Assembly (NCBI GenBank): GCA_001599595.1
Contig: BCHH01000012.1
Span: forward strand, 1,129,413 to 1,193,412
Direction: 5' to 3'
Source of the DNA: Beverwykella pulmonaria
Lineage: Eukaryota; Ascomycota; Dothideomycetes; Pleosporales; Melanommataceae
DNA: 64,000 nucleotides
This document shows, piece by piece, positions 12,616 through 25,663 of this stretch. Within the stretch, counting starts at the first letter, position 1, and each line of letters begins with the position of its first letter. A model generated the notes under the pieces. It worked only from the letters and a program-made list of their open reading frames with translations. It was not told the origin of the DNA and searched no databases. The translations under genes were made by a program, and so were the position numbers.

Positions 12616-13191
12616 CCTCTCATCCCATTTGGCCACTCATTCTCTTCCATCCCTTTCGTCGACATTTTTCCTTTAGCATGCATTGTATGGGTTGAATGAA
12701 TTTACCGGGTCCGGTTAGCGTGCGGTTCTTTGGCATTGACTTTACGGCTAGGCTCTTCAGTGGACGAACTTCGGTTGGGTGGTGGGAAGCGTCCTTGTTC
12801 TTCTTCTTCGATTGCGATGCGATTTGTATTATAACACGCCCGCGATGGGCTTGGGTAGGGTCTGGCGGGTTGACTATGCATGCATGTGGGTGGGGTGACC
12901 GCAAAGAGATGATGCCGAACACGAACATGAACTTGGCCGTGCTGTGATATTTTTCCTCCCTTTTCGTAAGGGCCCGTGATGTCGTCTGCGTGGTGGAGTT
13001 GATTTGCTTTTCCTGCGATGCAGCGCACGGTCCAGTCCGACGTCAACCTTGGATTCCGACACACTTGACAATGAGCTGCCTTCACTTTGGCCCTGCCTTC
13101 CACCTCACCATGAGTCTTTCGTCTGGCCTCAGCCCTCGCCTTGCTTCCATGCCCACCCGCCCCCACCCACGGCGTCTCTGCTAGCAATCCA
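12616..13191. other. Spacer with promoter of the SUMO protease gene
   Basis: The interval lies between the stop of the 4EHP-like gene and the start of the Ulp2-like gene. No gene is supported; the long open frame on the opposite strand is discussed under rejected items. Confidence 0.4.
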
Positions 13192-16100
13192 ATGCAGGCG
13201 GCACTCTCCAAAGTCTTGAACACGCTCACGGGCTCCTTCACGTCGCACGCGAACGAGGCGGTCGAGGAAACCACACGGCATGAGGAGGTGTGTCTCACAC
13301 CTACCCAACTGCCCCGCTGACTCAAGTCTACGAATGAGACGTGAAAATGTGCTAACGCTATGGCCGTCCAGACAAACCATGTTGCTGCACCAAATCCCAA
13401 CGCGCTCCCATCAACCCACACCGCCGCGAGATCCTCCTCCAAACCTGCGACCGCCACCTTGTTCCTTCCGCAGACGCAACACAAAGCTCCAGCCAGCTCC
13501 TCCAAGGCTGGCCACCGCCCATCGCGGTATACACGCCCGACCATCAGCGCGGACGAGAGAAGGCTCTGCGGAGACTTTGAGTGAGAGAGCCTCGACCACA
13601 GCGTTCCTGCGCCAGCACATCCCGCTGACGCCTTTCGTAGCATACCTGCGGACGCTGTATTCGCCCCTCCGCCCGAAGATTGGGGCGTCGCTATATCCAT
13701 GAAGCCAAAGGTACGCTCCCACAATCTCACTCCATGAAGGTCCGTAAGTCTGATCCAGAACAGCCGGGGGCAAATAGCAGTTTCAAACCTCTGAACACAA
13801 TCGACCGTGCGAATCCCTTCCAGCTGCACCAAAAACCCGTTACGTATGGCACAAAGAGTCGGACACCACTAGGGAAGGGCCAGCTGGATTTCCTCGAGAA
13901 ACAGGTGTACAATGGTCCCGGAACGAGTCCGTCCCGCACGCGTCCCGTATCACATTGGTCTCCTCCGCCAAAACGAAGGAAGATGACCCATCCAGAAGTA
14001 ATCAATGTTGACGAAGAGGACGAGGAGGTTGTGGAGATAACGTCGCCGCATTCGCACCACATCCGTTCTTCGCCCAGGCCCAGTTTTTCAGTAACTTCTA
14101 GATCGCAACGCAGCCATGAGAGCGGGGGCGACCTTTGGGCTGGATCAAAGCAACAAACAATACCCGTGAGCAGTTTTCAGAGTACCGAGCATATCGTGAA
14201 CCCCCACCGAAAGCAAAGCAGGAACGGAAACCATATCGCACAAACGAAGTCTCGCCCGCATACTTCGGCAAATGTAGTGGAAGATCTTCTGCCGATGTCT
14301 TCGCCAAAGCAAGTGTCCGACCTCGACGAACTAGCCGAAGAAATTGGCACGACGTCACACCACTTTCCACCCAGCTTGCCCAAAGCTCCACGTATCAATT
14401 CCTCAACATCAACCCAAGGCGGAAGAGCCACGGGCGGTCCCCCAGCACACAGGAATCTCCGTGATACGTTCAAGCGCAATGGGGAAAGTGTGGATGTTGT
14501 TGAGGACGGTGAAGAGGACGAACTGCATCCATCAAGAGGAGGTACCGCTCGCTCTGTTATTCAAGGTAACAGGTCTCCGCCCAAGCGCAATTCCCAAGCA
14601 GACACTTCGGCCAAACGGAAAGGTGCTGGAAATCCCTGGCCCTTACAATACGCTAGATCATGCCACTTCACACCGGGGGATGGGGCCTTGGTCCTGAAGC
14701 ACGATTCCCCAAAGTCGTTCAGAGTTGTTGACTCAAACACGGGCGAGGCTGTGGCAGATGACTCGATCCTATTAAGCAAAATCATTGAAGCCTATACGGA
14801 CGAAATCACCCGCATCCGAGTCAAGAGTTCTCGCCAACAGGACGGGAACCAACCTTTGTATGACCTTCAGTTTCTGAAAACGGCAGATCTCAAAACCTTT
14901 TGCGCGACGTATCTGAAGACAGCTGTCCCTGGCCTACGGATACACACTAAATCAGAGTAAGTCCACTTCTACGTACATATGTGCAGCGCTAACCGGGTTT
15001 CAGAGAATTTATGGACAAGCTTTTCAGCAAGGAGCTAGTTGTCAACAGCAAGGTCGGCTCATCGGCTCTCGTAGATGCCAACAAGGAGATTGCTCTACTC
15101 CAAGCGCGAACGCTGAACGCGCAGCGCATGGCAGATCAGCGCCCACCACGTCGGGGATTGATACAGAACTTGACGTCTGAGCACGCTGGGAGTACAAAGC
15201 AGGAATCGAACAAATTTATTCGTACTCTTCGTAACGATGGCGCCGACTCAATTCAAAGGTCAACACGATCGACAAGAACGACCCGTCCTCCACCTGACAC
15301 TATCAAGGACGACTTGCCCCCTTTGGAAGAGAAGTTGCGATTTTCTGAACAGTTTGGCCTGGGAAAACCGTGGGACAAGTACGTTTCACTAGCCCTTTTA
15401 CAATCACTGCTAACTGTATTTTAGGCCTTTGCAGTACGGTACCGGCCGACGACGTGCCATGGTTAACTTCATGGATCTTGAGAGACTTGACGAAGGCCAG
15501 TTTCTGAACGATGATCTTATTGACTTCTATTTGTCATATCTCTTCGAACAGGCAAATGTCCCAGCCGACAAGATCTTCTTCTTCAATACCCATTTCTACA
15601 CGACGCTGACCCGGCCTGTTCCGGGTCAGAAATCGGCAATCAACTATGCTGGCGTTGCTCGTTGGACTGCAAAGGAGGATATTTTCAACTACGACTACAT
15701 TGTGGTTCCTATCAACGAGAACACCCACTGGTACCTTGCAATCATTTGCAATGTCGCAAACATCCCTCGAATACCAATCGTAGATGGATTTGGTCCCAGC
15801 TCGCCAGTTACAACAGAAACCACCCTGGAGCCTGCGTTGAATCCAAGCTCTGAGCAAGGTGAAGATACACTAGCGCCGTATGGTACTTCAGCCATACTCA
15901 ATAACACGTCTCAAATTGAGCAGAGCGAAGATAAAAATCCCCTAATCGATGACAGCAAATTAAGCCTTATTGATGCTGAAGCTGTCGATCCGGGTAATCA
16001 GACCACCAAAAATACTTTAGCCCAAGGATCGCCCGCAGCAGAGACTGCTCGCATGGAGGTATTGTCTCTCACTGACACTACAACGAAAGGTGTTATTGAA

Positions 16101-17459
16101 CAGTCAAATTCGCCCTCAATATCCCCCACAAAGAAGCTTAAGCGCAAATCTGGACCGGCACTGCGGAAGTATGATCCTGAAGTGCCAATTATTGTCGTCC
16201 TGGATTCCCTCGAGGGCACCCATAGCAAAGCCGTTCGTGTTCTCAAAGATTACATTCTGGAGGAAGGCAGAGTGAGGCGCAACATGGAGGCCAAGATCAC
16301 ACAATCTTCCTTCTATGTGAGAGCGAACCACATACCCATGCAAGACAATTTCTCCGATTGTGGTGTGTTCCTTCTGGGCTATGCACAGAAGTTTTTCGCC
16401 GATCCTCGAGGGTTTTCTAATCGTCTCCTATCGCGAGAAATGGATAGAAAAGTCGATTGGCCCGATATGCAGGCGTCAGAAATGAGGAACAAAATGCGTG
16501 ATATCATATTTGAGTTGTGGAAGAAACAACAAGCGGAGCGAAAACACGCAAGAGCTAGGACCAAAGGCAAGAAAACGGCACCGGCTCCGGTCAACACAGA
16601 TCTTACCGCTGAGAAACCAACATTACAGTCGCCCTTCCAGCCACAGGCCTCTACCAACCTCGAATCAAATGCAAACTCGCCTCGTCAATCGAGTCCCGTG
16701 AAGATTGAAGATTCGCCCACCAAGCCAACCAGGAAGCCCAGTCCAAAAGTCGTGATTTACTCCCCAGCACAAAAGTTACCCAAACGAGCACTTAGTCCAC
16801 CAGTTAACGAGAACAGCACCGCTGTCAACGATAACACATCCACCTGTCCAACTGCCCAGGAACCAATGTACCAGCAGTTATCTAGCCCAAAGAGGCAAAA
16901 GCAGGACAGGATCCGGACAACTTCGCCTCAACAATCATCTCCCAAGAAGCCTGAGTCACTACCACCAAGGTCAAGGAGGTCCCTTGAAGGCAACAAAATG
17001 GTACCTCTTGCAGATGTAACTCAGCCGTGCCCTGTCGAAAGTACAACGCCTCAGCGTGGCAGTTCCGTAGACCCTATCACGATCGACGATTCCCAAGATG
17101 CAGCCATTATCCCGTCTGATAAAAAGTCACCTGGAACGCCCAGGAAGCGCCATCGCACAGCACCATTAATTAAGAAAGCTAGGATATCTACGGGCGATGA
17201 CGACAAGACGCTATTTTCCAAGACCTCCGACGATGTTGAACTCTTTCCTGCGGACGACCCAATTTCGCATTTAGAGCGTACGCCCCGAAGCGCCCGTCGC
17301 ACTCTTCGACAAACCAGAGTTGACCAACCCGTTGCTGAAGAGGATGAATGGAATGGCTTCTCGGATCACGATGATGTAATGGTCTTAGAAAGCCCAGAGG
17401 AGCAGCGGCAGTCCCCGAAGCACGACCAGTGTGAGAATGAAGATATGCTACCCATTTAA
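13192..17459 (+). CDS. ULP2: Ulp2/SENP6-7-type SUMO-specific protease
   Basis: Six exons (13192-13287, 13372-13580, 13641-13710, 13764-14956, 15004-15378, 15425-17459) encode 1325 residues. The C48 cysteine protease core sits in exon 6: RPLQ-type entry at KPLQYG, ENTHW (catalytic His near residue 748), VLDSL (Asp near 907), and MQDNFSDCGVF (oxyanion Gln and nucleophile Cys near 959). About 110 extra residues between His and Asp, low-complexity, split the domain, which is typical of Ulp2/SENP6/SENP7 rather than Ulp1. The 640-residue N-terminus and 340-residue tail are disordered, with acidic stretches (EEDEEVVEI, DDSQDA) that could bind SUMO. Role: removal of poly-SUMO chains in the nucleus. 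The 60-nt third intron removes an in-frame TGA and restores DIPADAVFAPPPEDWG. Confidence 0.92.
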
Positions 17460-18317
17460 GTCCATGATTTTACCCCTCTATTTTGATTTTACTGCTTATC
17501 GTTTCACTGTCATTCTCGAGGCGCGGGCTCTTTCGCATTAATCGGCGGTTCAGTCATATTTAAGCATGGCGGTGGCGTTTTTGGCGTACTTCCATATCGG
17601 CATGCGATCTCGCATACCCTCGGGTTCCTTTCGTTTTCGCGATGGGCCTCGGATGTGTATAGACTTTGAAGATTGTTCCATCGGGCGTATGGAAGGATGG
17701 GGTATGAGTATGTAGCAAGATGTGCATAAATCAACTACTAAACACCCCCAAGAACTGAGACTTAGAAAACTATTTTGTTCGATGCAAATGATCGAGAGCT
17801 AATATAGGACAGCAAGCATACATACATATAACAAAACACTCGCAGAGGCACTCGCAGAGGCACTCATTCGGATAGTCTATATGCCCTCGTAACGCGCGCA
17901 AATGGCTAGCAATCCACCACACTCCATCTTCCATCTTATATATCCTACTCTCTGGGGGGAGGGAGAGGAGAGAGGGGAGGAAAGATGGAAGGGGGTAGGA
18001 GTTTGAGATACTTTGTGTATTACATGTTGGCACGTCAGGTGGGAAGCTACAGGACGACTGAGCAATACAAGGCCACGAGTAATGGGATCGGCTCTACCTT
18101 GCAAATCTCTAGTGTATCTGCCAGCATGCCTTTTATAACCTTCCAAAGATCCTCCTGATAAGACTCCGGTGATTCTCCTTAGATATGAGAACATGTAGCG
18201 TAGTGTCTGATGCCTGTCTGGTATGGGTGCTATTTCCTTGATCAGCTCTATGAAACAATACTAATAAGCCCTTGTATAATGGTCTATGTCGTCTAGAACT
18301 CTAAACCTGCTTAATTC
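17460..18317. other. Convergent 3' spacer
   Basis: The 3' ends of the Ulp2-like and cyclotransferase genes face each other here. A 12-bp unit (actcgcagaggc) is repeated twice near 17838-17863. Nothing else supported. Confidence 0.4.
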
Positions 18318-19039
18318 TCAAACAGCACTACGCAATACGTCTTCTTCACGCTTGCCATTCTGCTCTAGTTCCCGTGTTATGCTCCCGTTCGAGCCGCGAC
18401 CCCCTGTTGGATCTTTCTGAGCCGCAACCGCATCATCGACATCTAGCCATGATTAGCATATTCTTCTCCAAGACTTCTGCAACGCAGGTCACCATTGATA
18501 GACGGCCTACCCTGGAACCCTTCATCCGTCTCGCTAGCCTCTCTGCCCACCCACCTACTCATCTTCTCTTTGACAAAGTGCGCAAAGTCCCATTCTTCGG
18601 GCTCCAGCCGCGCTTTTCCCGCGGTCCAGACGTATACTTCCGCTTCCACCTCTTCACCCTCAACATTCTGTTCCTCGGGAATGTCCACGTCTCCAATTGC
18701 CTCTGCCTCTCCTTTAACCTTCTGTTTCTGATCTAGTACCCGCACATTAACCTTCCGCCTCTCGTACTCGTGGCCTTCGAAGATATCTAGCCGCCATATA
18801 TCTCCGTCCGTGAGGCCGGTGACAAGCGTACCGCGCACCGAGGTGCTCATGTTGGCGGGCAGGATGGCGGGGTAGTCTGCATGCTTTACTTTGTGACGTT
18901 GATAGCGGTGAAGGATTGCGGGGCGGATAGTAAGGAGGGAGGATTGGACGGCTGTGGATGGTGGGGAGGGTCCCCATATCACGCGGTGGAGGACAGGGGG
19001 TGCCATCAGCGTGCCGTAGAAGAATGCTGTGTGTGACAT
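18318..19039 (-). CDS. AIG2-like gamma-glutamylcyclotransferase family protein
   Basis: Two exons (19039-18511, 18442-18318) give 217 residues. The family substrate loop is at the start (FFYGTLMAPPVL), and the conserved acidic motif is FEGHEYERRKVNV, whose Glu is the expected general base. RGTLVTGL and DIWRLD fit the GGCT/AIG2 barrel. The second exon was recovered from a GTAGGC...GCTAG intron: phase joins DEGFQ to DVDDAVAAQKD and ends in EEDVLRSAV, as conserved in fungal homologues; without splicing the protein would end in an unrelated tail. Probable role: 5-oxoproline-forming or AIG2-like activity in the cytosol; the exact substrate is not shown. It is divergent from the PQ-loop gene. Confidence 0.88.
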
Positions 19040-19502
19040 GGTGAGCGCGAATTGCGGGTGTTGGCAATCGAGGATACGGAGGCGCGATGAGCGAAGAATA
19101 TGCAAGAGTAGATAATATTCTTTGTTAAAGTGTGGCCCAAGAATAAATTGAATATGTGAATGAGAAATGGAAAGCGCAAAAATCAAAACTTGATATGTGA
19201 TGAATTGAAATGCGATAAGCCCTAATCGGCCAGCCCTACAGCGGACACTAATGCAACTGCGCACGGATCAAGGCTTAATTAGCTTCTTCGGCCGGATCAA
19301 CTCTCTCTCCTTTTGCCAAATTATCCCAAGACCCTCACAACTCCCGTTTCTCTTCCCTTTGTACCTCTTACGCTGTACGCTTAGTCGACGACGCGTCCGA
19401 GAAGAAACCCATAATTCTACACGTTTCCAATCCCGGAATCACAGACCCGGAAACCGTGGACACACCTTCCGCGTGCCCCGGATCAACATAGCAGACCCCA
19501 CG
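19040..19502. promoter_or_regulatory. Divergent intergenic region (cyclotransferase / PQ-loop gene)
   Basis: About 460 bases between two opposite start codons must hold both promoters. No ORF or clear motif stands out. Confidence 0.4.
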
Positions 19503-20522
19503 ATGGGCTTCTTAAACGCCATCGTTACCTCAATAGCGCCCATATTGTGCGTCTGACTCTCCCATACTCCACCTCCGTCGCTTCTAGAGAGAGAGAATAT
19601 GCAGCTAATACACACGACAGCATAGCAACGAGCCCGATAACCAGCTATGCGGACCAGATCTACTCCATCCACAACACGCGGTCGTCGGCTGGCTTCTCGC
19701 TAGATATACCGCTGATCATGCTGGTGGCTAGTGTACTAAAGTATGTTTTCTCTTTCCGAATAGCTCCTCCCTCCTCCACTCCCACAACATCCGGACCATG
19801 GCTAATTTGTATTGTTTATTAGGGTGTACTACTGGTTTGGCGCACACTTCGCCACCTCCCTCCTCGTCCAGGCCCTCCTCATGATATCTATCCACCTCCT
19901 GCTCCTGCACGTCGCGCTCACCAACCGGCCGCCGATTCCCCACCTCCCATTCCAACCCGCGCACTCGCCCCGCCCCTACAACTTCTGGCAATGGCGGTCC
20001 TCGCGCCCGTACTGGACATTTCTGTCATACTTTACGCTCACACTGCTCGTCCTCCACATCCTTCTATCTCCAACAGGCATATTTCTGCCATACACGAACC
20101 TACTCGGATACGTAGCGCTCGCCATCGAAGCTACTTTGCCACTGCCGCAGTTACTGTCGAACTACAAGAGGAAAGGTTGCAAAGGCTTCCGTGTCTCCGT
20201 AATCGTAAACTGGATCATCGGCGACACTTTCAAAATGTGGTTCTTCTTCGCCTCGTCTTCGGGCGAGATCCCCATCGCCTTCAAAATCTGCGGTATCTTC
20301 CAAGCTCTATGCGATCTCGGGCTAGGCGCACAGTTTTGGATTTGGGGCGATGGGCCAGAAGAAGCGGTATACGTTGGGGTGGATGGGAGGGAGAAAGCGG
20401 TTATGAGTCCCCCACCCGTGGAGAATGGGTTTTTGAATGAAAAGATGGGGTTTGGGGAGGTGGGGACTGGGATGGGGATTGAGATTCCCGGTGCGGCGTG
20501 GGAGCGGTCGAGGGTCATCTAA
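19503..20522 (+). CDS. ANY1: PQ-loop membrane protein, ANY1/SLC66A2-like
   Basis: Three exons (19503-19546, 19621-19740, 19823-20522) give 287 residues. The first PQ-loop-like repeat is SPITSYADQIYSIHNTRSSAGFS and the second LPLPQLLSNYKRKGCKGF, each followed by hydrophobic helices (DIPLIMLVASVLK; VSVIVNWIIGD); about seven helices in all. This arrangement matches yeast Any1/Cfs1 and vertebrate PQLC1, implicated in phospholipid scrambling or flippase counter-activity at Golgi and endosomes (family knowledge). The C-terminal tail is hydrophilic and variable. Exon 2 is only 120 nt, with phase-2 borders at both ends. Confidence 0.9.
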
Positions 20523-21488
20523 GAGACATGATGGGGGTAAAAGATAACGCGTGGTAGAGAGGAAAGGATGAACGGGGTTGTATGATAGATGTATGTTCAT
20601 CGCACACGCTTTTAGACTTGGTTTATAATGTTACTAGAAACTTTTAATGACGAGAGTAATACCACACCAACGACTGGGCCATATCCGCTGTGTAATGACG
20701 CAAGAGTCGGAGTAAGCGGACGGGGGAGTCATGCAGATGCAAAAGGATCGAGCTTGTCCCTCCTAGGCCCTACTGTATCTACTAGCAGCACCTTCCCAAT
20801 CGCAAATATCCTCCAGCAGCCCAGTCCTGTGTCGCACTAACAATTTCCAATCATGTACAACAAGGATGACGCTCTCTTCCGACCCACACCTTGGAAAAGG
20901 GCGAATTTCCACAAGTCCGGAACAGGCGTAGCGTGACGGTAAGCAAGCAGCAGGGATGTGATCAGTCATCACTCAAAGCGGTCAATCGGATGCCTTGTTT
21001 CCACTCAACCCTCCCGAGATCAGATGCACCTTCAAAGCATGGTCGAATATCTACCATTTTCGGAAGGATGAGAAGAAGTCTGGCAGTCCCTCTTGCACGC
21101 TCCTCAGTATGGCTTCACCGAGCTCCAGGCGTCCTCCCCACGCAACACGTTATTTTCAACACGAGGCCGTGCTTTCAGGTTGCATCATCCTGCAATACCG
21201 GTCAGGCTAGTGTTCGAAGTCAACCAACAGCGAGGCTGTTTCTTGGCCCCATGTGCAAGATAGTGGAATCATTCTTACTTGCTCCTCCAACATCCTAACC
21301 ACTTATACCCAAGCAGATCTCGAACATACGAGATGATGAAAAAGGAGTTACTCGTTGTGGGTCGTGACAGGACGGGACAGGGCGGCGCAAGGCTGCAGCG
21401 AAAGGAATAAGTATGAGTGCAGGAGGGCGGCGCCGCCGTTGGGTTCTGGCTGGCGATTTCGTTATCCCGTACTATCGTTTTCGAAATC
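20523..21488. other. Spacer, no gene seen
   Basis: Short frames only, no domain or splice pattern. It should include the promoter of the surface protein gene. Confidence 0.4.
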
Positions 21489-23133
21489 ATGGTTCTTTTC
21501 ATTAGTTCTCCATCTGTGATCGCGGTGGCTTTCGTGGCATTCCTGCCCAACGCCGTCTTCGCGGTTCCCCAAGCCATCGCGTTGCCCGCTATCGCAGACC
21601 CCCAAGATGTTCTTCAGGCAACAAAGGCAAACGCGACGATGCCGAACACTGTAGCTTTCAACTATAGTCCGGCTCCAACCTACAATCCAAGAGACCATCT
21701 AGCACTAGTGAACCTTTTCAAGAGAGGTTGCACCCTACCACAGGGCCTCGTCTGCTCCGATGGCAACGCATGCTGCAATAATCCAAGCAACGCAAATGAT
21801 GGGTGGTGTTGTGGAGAGGGCAAGATTTGCGGAAATGGGCAGGACGGAGCGTACTGTGGGTATAGCACGTTAGTATTCCTCACTTCTCCATCAACAAGGC
21901 TTCGGACAACTGACTGTCCATAGAGTCTACACCACTGTAACTACGACTGTGATGAACACCGTGTCGGACCTTAACACTGTCACCGTGAGCAAACTCGGGA
22001 GCACAGCATACGAAACTATCATTTCCACCAAGATCGTCACTAGCACCGTCTCAAATCTCGACACAGCCACCGAGATCATCACGGTGACGGTCACTCGAGC
22101 AATTGCTAAACGTGCTGCTGCTACGAACATCCCCGCCTCAGTAAACGTCTACCCCACAGCCCGTCAGCAGCAACTGCCCATCCTAGCTCAAGCCACGCCA
22201 ACCACCACGCCCAAAGCACAAGGTGTCCATGGATTCCATATTCGTGACTTGCTGCCCCGCCAGCAGGCCTCAACGGTAGTGTCTACTATTGTCGTTACCG
22301 AGCAGCAGACTACGACGGAGTCTGGCGACACCACCTTTACCAACTTCTACACGTGGACGAGCACATCGACTGACGTGACCACCATCACGTTCACTTCTGC
22401 CGTCAATGCGAAGACTACCGTGCAGAGCACATTCACGCTCACTGTCGACCAAGCCAACACAAATGCTGCCAACACCGGTGCTGCTAATACTGGCGCGATC
22501 AGTGGAACTTCAACTGGATCGGCGCTATCTCAGCAAACATCCGCGAGCGGCGCAACGGGAGGAACAGACAACGGAAGCTCTAGTGGCCTCAGTACAGGCG
22601 CTAAAGCGGGTATCGGAGCAGGCGTTGCAGGCGTAGCTGTGATCGCCGGCATCTTCTTCGCTTTCATGCTGTACGGCCGACGCAAGCGCAATACCTCGAC
22701 TTCGGCGGTCCCCAATCCCAGCGCTGGCCCCAGTGCGGGCTATTCCAATATCTCGAACGACAAGGCCAGGCATGACGCACCCGAAGTCTACGCCCAAACT
22801 GCTGGACCCTATACCCAGGACGCAAAACACACCAATCTTCCTCCCCCTGTCGCCGTATATAACAACAACCACTACAACCAGAACCAGAACCATGCTCAGC
22901 CTTATCCCATGCAGCCCGAGCTCGATTCAATGGCTATGGCGCCGCCGGACAATGCGCAGCCGTATCGGTATCCGAGTCCGGCGCCGCAGTACGCGGTGCC
23001 GAATCCTGGGCCGAATGTATATGAGATGCAGAGTCAGACTGTGAATGGGGGTGGGAATGGGAATGGGTATCATGGTCATGGGTCACCGGGAGGTTTCCAT
23101 GCTGAGCTTGATGGGCAGGGTGGTCGTCGGTAG
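21489..23133 (+). CDS. Secreted single-pass surface protein, Cys-rich and Ser/Thr-rich
   Basis: Two exons (21489-21868, 21924-23133) give 529 residues. There is a signal peptide (first 25 residues, ending near VFA), then a dibasic KR at 78-79 directly before an eight-Cys module with spacing C-x7-C-x5-CC-x10-CC-x5-C-x8-C. A repetitive Thr/Val segment (TTVTTTVMNTVSDLNTVTV) follows, then a second KR at about 189-190, a Ser/Thr/Gly stalk, one membrane helix (about 352-375, GIGAGVAGVAVIAGIFFAF) followed by RRKR, and a cytoplasmic tail rich in Pro, Asn, Gln, Tyr and Gly. The layout resembles cell-wall sensors or adhesins. The Cys spacing recalls small chitin-binding knottins but does not match hevein exactly. 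No precise family recognised. Confidence 0.8.
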
Positions 23134-25663
23134 TGCGTAGTGCATGAGTACATTGGCAGTCTGTGCAATATGTCATGGGGAGTGTTTGGTGGATTATCAT
23201 GGAGAAGTTGTAAGACTTTCATATTGCGTATTTATATATAGTTCTATCATGTATCTAAGTCGACCAATAATATAATGCCATCACATACCACAAGCGAATC
23301 AGGAACTTTTTACGTCCCCCCTACGTCGTTCCTGTAAATCCATTCCTTTTTTTTAGGCATCCTCCCACTCCAAGTGTTCTCTTTGTTCCGGATTGTTATG
23401 CGCAGTAGGTTCATTTCCCTTCTAAAGTTATAGTGTAAGTAGTAACGCTACCGCAGTGCTTATTCATCTGTTGTAGCTCTGCTCATCTATGAAGGTTTCG
23501 GTGCGGAAGGATGCCATGGTTGTGAAGAGGGGATGGAGATGAAAAGTGGTGCAAAGTATGAATAGTGGATTGAATGTTGAATCGAAGATGGAAATATTTG
23601 ATTGCTTTCAGAGTCTGGTTAGGTACGAATTAGAATAGCAATTCGCTTGCATTCCATGGGGATTGCGCCCGTGATGCCAAAATTGGCCGCGTCCTCACCC
23701 CATAACCTTCAAGGCTTTCCTCAATCTAGTCCGGCCATATCTCGAGCTTTGCAATTATACTAATTCCATTCTAAGCTTTTTGAGAGCCTGATTCAGTATC
23801 CATGGCTAATAGAATTGCTTTACCTCATCATACTTCCACCAAGTAAAGTGCATCTGCCGATGACAGTGCCTCTGCCAACCCAAGTGATACTCTACAGACA
23901 CTCTCAGCTCCCGATTCCGAATTACACAAGAGTACCCTCACGCACATACTATGGCTATGTTCTCTATACCTCAAAGTCGAAATGAAAATCAAAGAGCTGA
24001 GTAATTATGTCAAACTTTCAAGCAATAGCGCCCATGAGGTTGTCCTTGACCTAACGGCGAAGGACCAGGACTTGGATAATTTGCAGAATTAGAGGGACAT
24101 GGTGTGGCGGAGTAAAAGTGTGATATAGAAATTAGGAGGGTAGAGGGTGACTCGCAGCCATGCAATGTCCGAAGCAGCAATGCACTGTGGCAGGGAGATC
24201 CAAAGTCTCAAGTGACATGCACAACGAATATGAGGTTTGGCAGTAGACTGTTGTAATGTCGTTGTGTCTAGCTACCAAAGAAAAGAAAGATATATGTGAT
24301 GAAAGATAGAAGAATGATCGTGGTCACCCCCCTCGGGGGTGATCTTCGTGTGGTCGTTGTTGGTGGGGCGAGGTGTTGGTTGCCGGATTTCGTTGTTCGA
24401 TGTTCCATTTTCGATTCTCCTTTTTCCTGTTCGATGTTCAATGATGGGCTCCAACTGAGTATATATTATATTGGATGATGACGAAGCAAGCAGCTGAAAG
24501 AGAGCCAATACCTCTTCCCTGTACCATGCATCCAAGCTTCCAACCATCGCCTAAGGTGGATTCGGGTAAAGTAGCTCTTCGCTACGGCGCAGTAGAAGCA
24601 CTTTGGAGCAGATTCTGGAGGAGCGAAATGCAAAAGGTGAGGAGTCCAAGCCAAAGGTGGGTATGGCTGAGTGATATAAGATGCTAGGATGAGTTTAAAG
24701 TCATAAGTGTTTAAGTATTAACCAACTCAGTACTACGGAAGCTCAGAGCCTACATATCTCCTTCTTACTTCCGACTTTCTATATCTTCAGCTGTTTGCTT
24801 CTGTGTCCATCTCATTTTAGTACAGCGTATGGTAAATTACAGTGACTTTGTCGACTGCAGCGTTCTGAATCATACCAGTTTTGCCGATAATTCTTCTTCC
24901 AGCGAATCCAGTTCTTCCGTGAAATCTGAAAATTCCGCCGATCCCAGTGATTTTCCTCAGGAAAATTTTGTCCCTAACCTAGGATTACTTTGGTAGACGA
25001 TGACGCAGATCAAAGTGCAATACGTGATAAGATAGCAGTGCCGGCCAACAACATAACTACACACTTGTGACATGTTAGACTATGTTCAGAGTGTCTTGGT
25101 AAGGTTATTAGAATTAAATAACGAGGCTGAGTACCATCGATAGTAGTGGATGATACTCGTGGATATTGCAAAAGCCACTTTATCTGATATCGTGTGGCAA
25201 GTTGAATGATTATTCTGTCCCACACTAAGTTCATGAAGCGCCTTCTATAAACGAGCTACTGTAATACTCGGCTGCATTTCAGCTACATTCCCTTATTTCA
25301 TCAATTCTCCTACTGATGATTCGTTCGCGCATCTTAAGTCGCCATACTGTATATATAGACTGGCCCCTCTTGAGCAATGAAGCCAAAGCCCGCACAATAG
25401 TCCTCTAGAAGTACATACTGCATTCAAAGAGTAGGTCAGCCACGTGCGCAGATACTTACCGAAGACGAAGAACCTATGACAAACCTAACGCAAGAACCTG
25501 ATTGTTGCTTCTTTTTGCTTGCTAATCATCGCAACAATCAAAGTGAAACTTGTCTATTTGACAGAACTCAGGCACGCATATCGAATCACCAAAACCAAGC
25601 ACAAAATCCACAACACACAACTAGCCTCGAATCTTATATCCCACAACCCCTCTACTGCCCAAG
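23134..25663. other. Spacer, no gene seen
   Basis: AT-rich with scattered stops in all frames. A short perfect inverted repeat (tcaccccc / gggggtga) lies at about 24324-24342 and could form a hairpin; its role is unknown. No protein domain found. Confidence 0.4.

Noticed and set aside
12702..13832. 376-codon open frame on the minus strand
   Set aside because: It is antisense to the 5' exons and promoter of the SUMO protease gene, has no domain, and the plus-strand splice model explains the coding signal.
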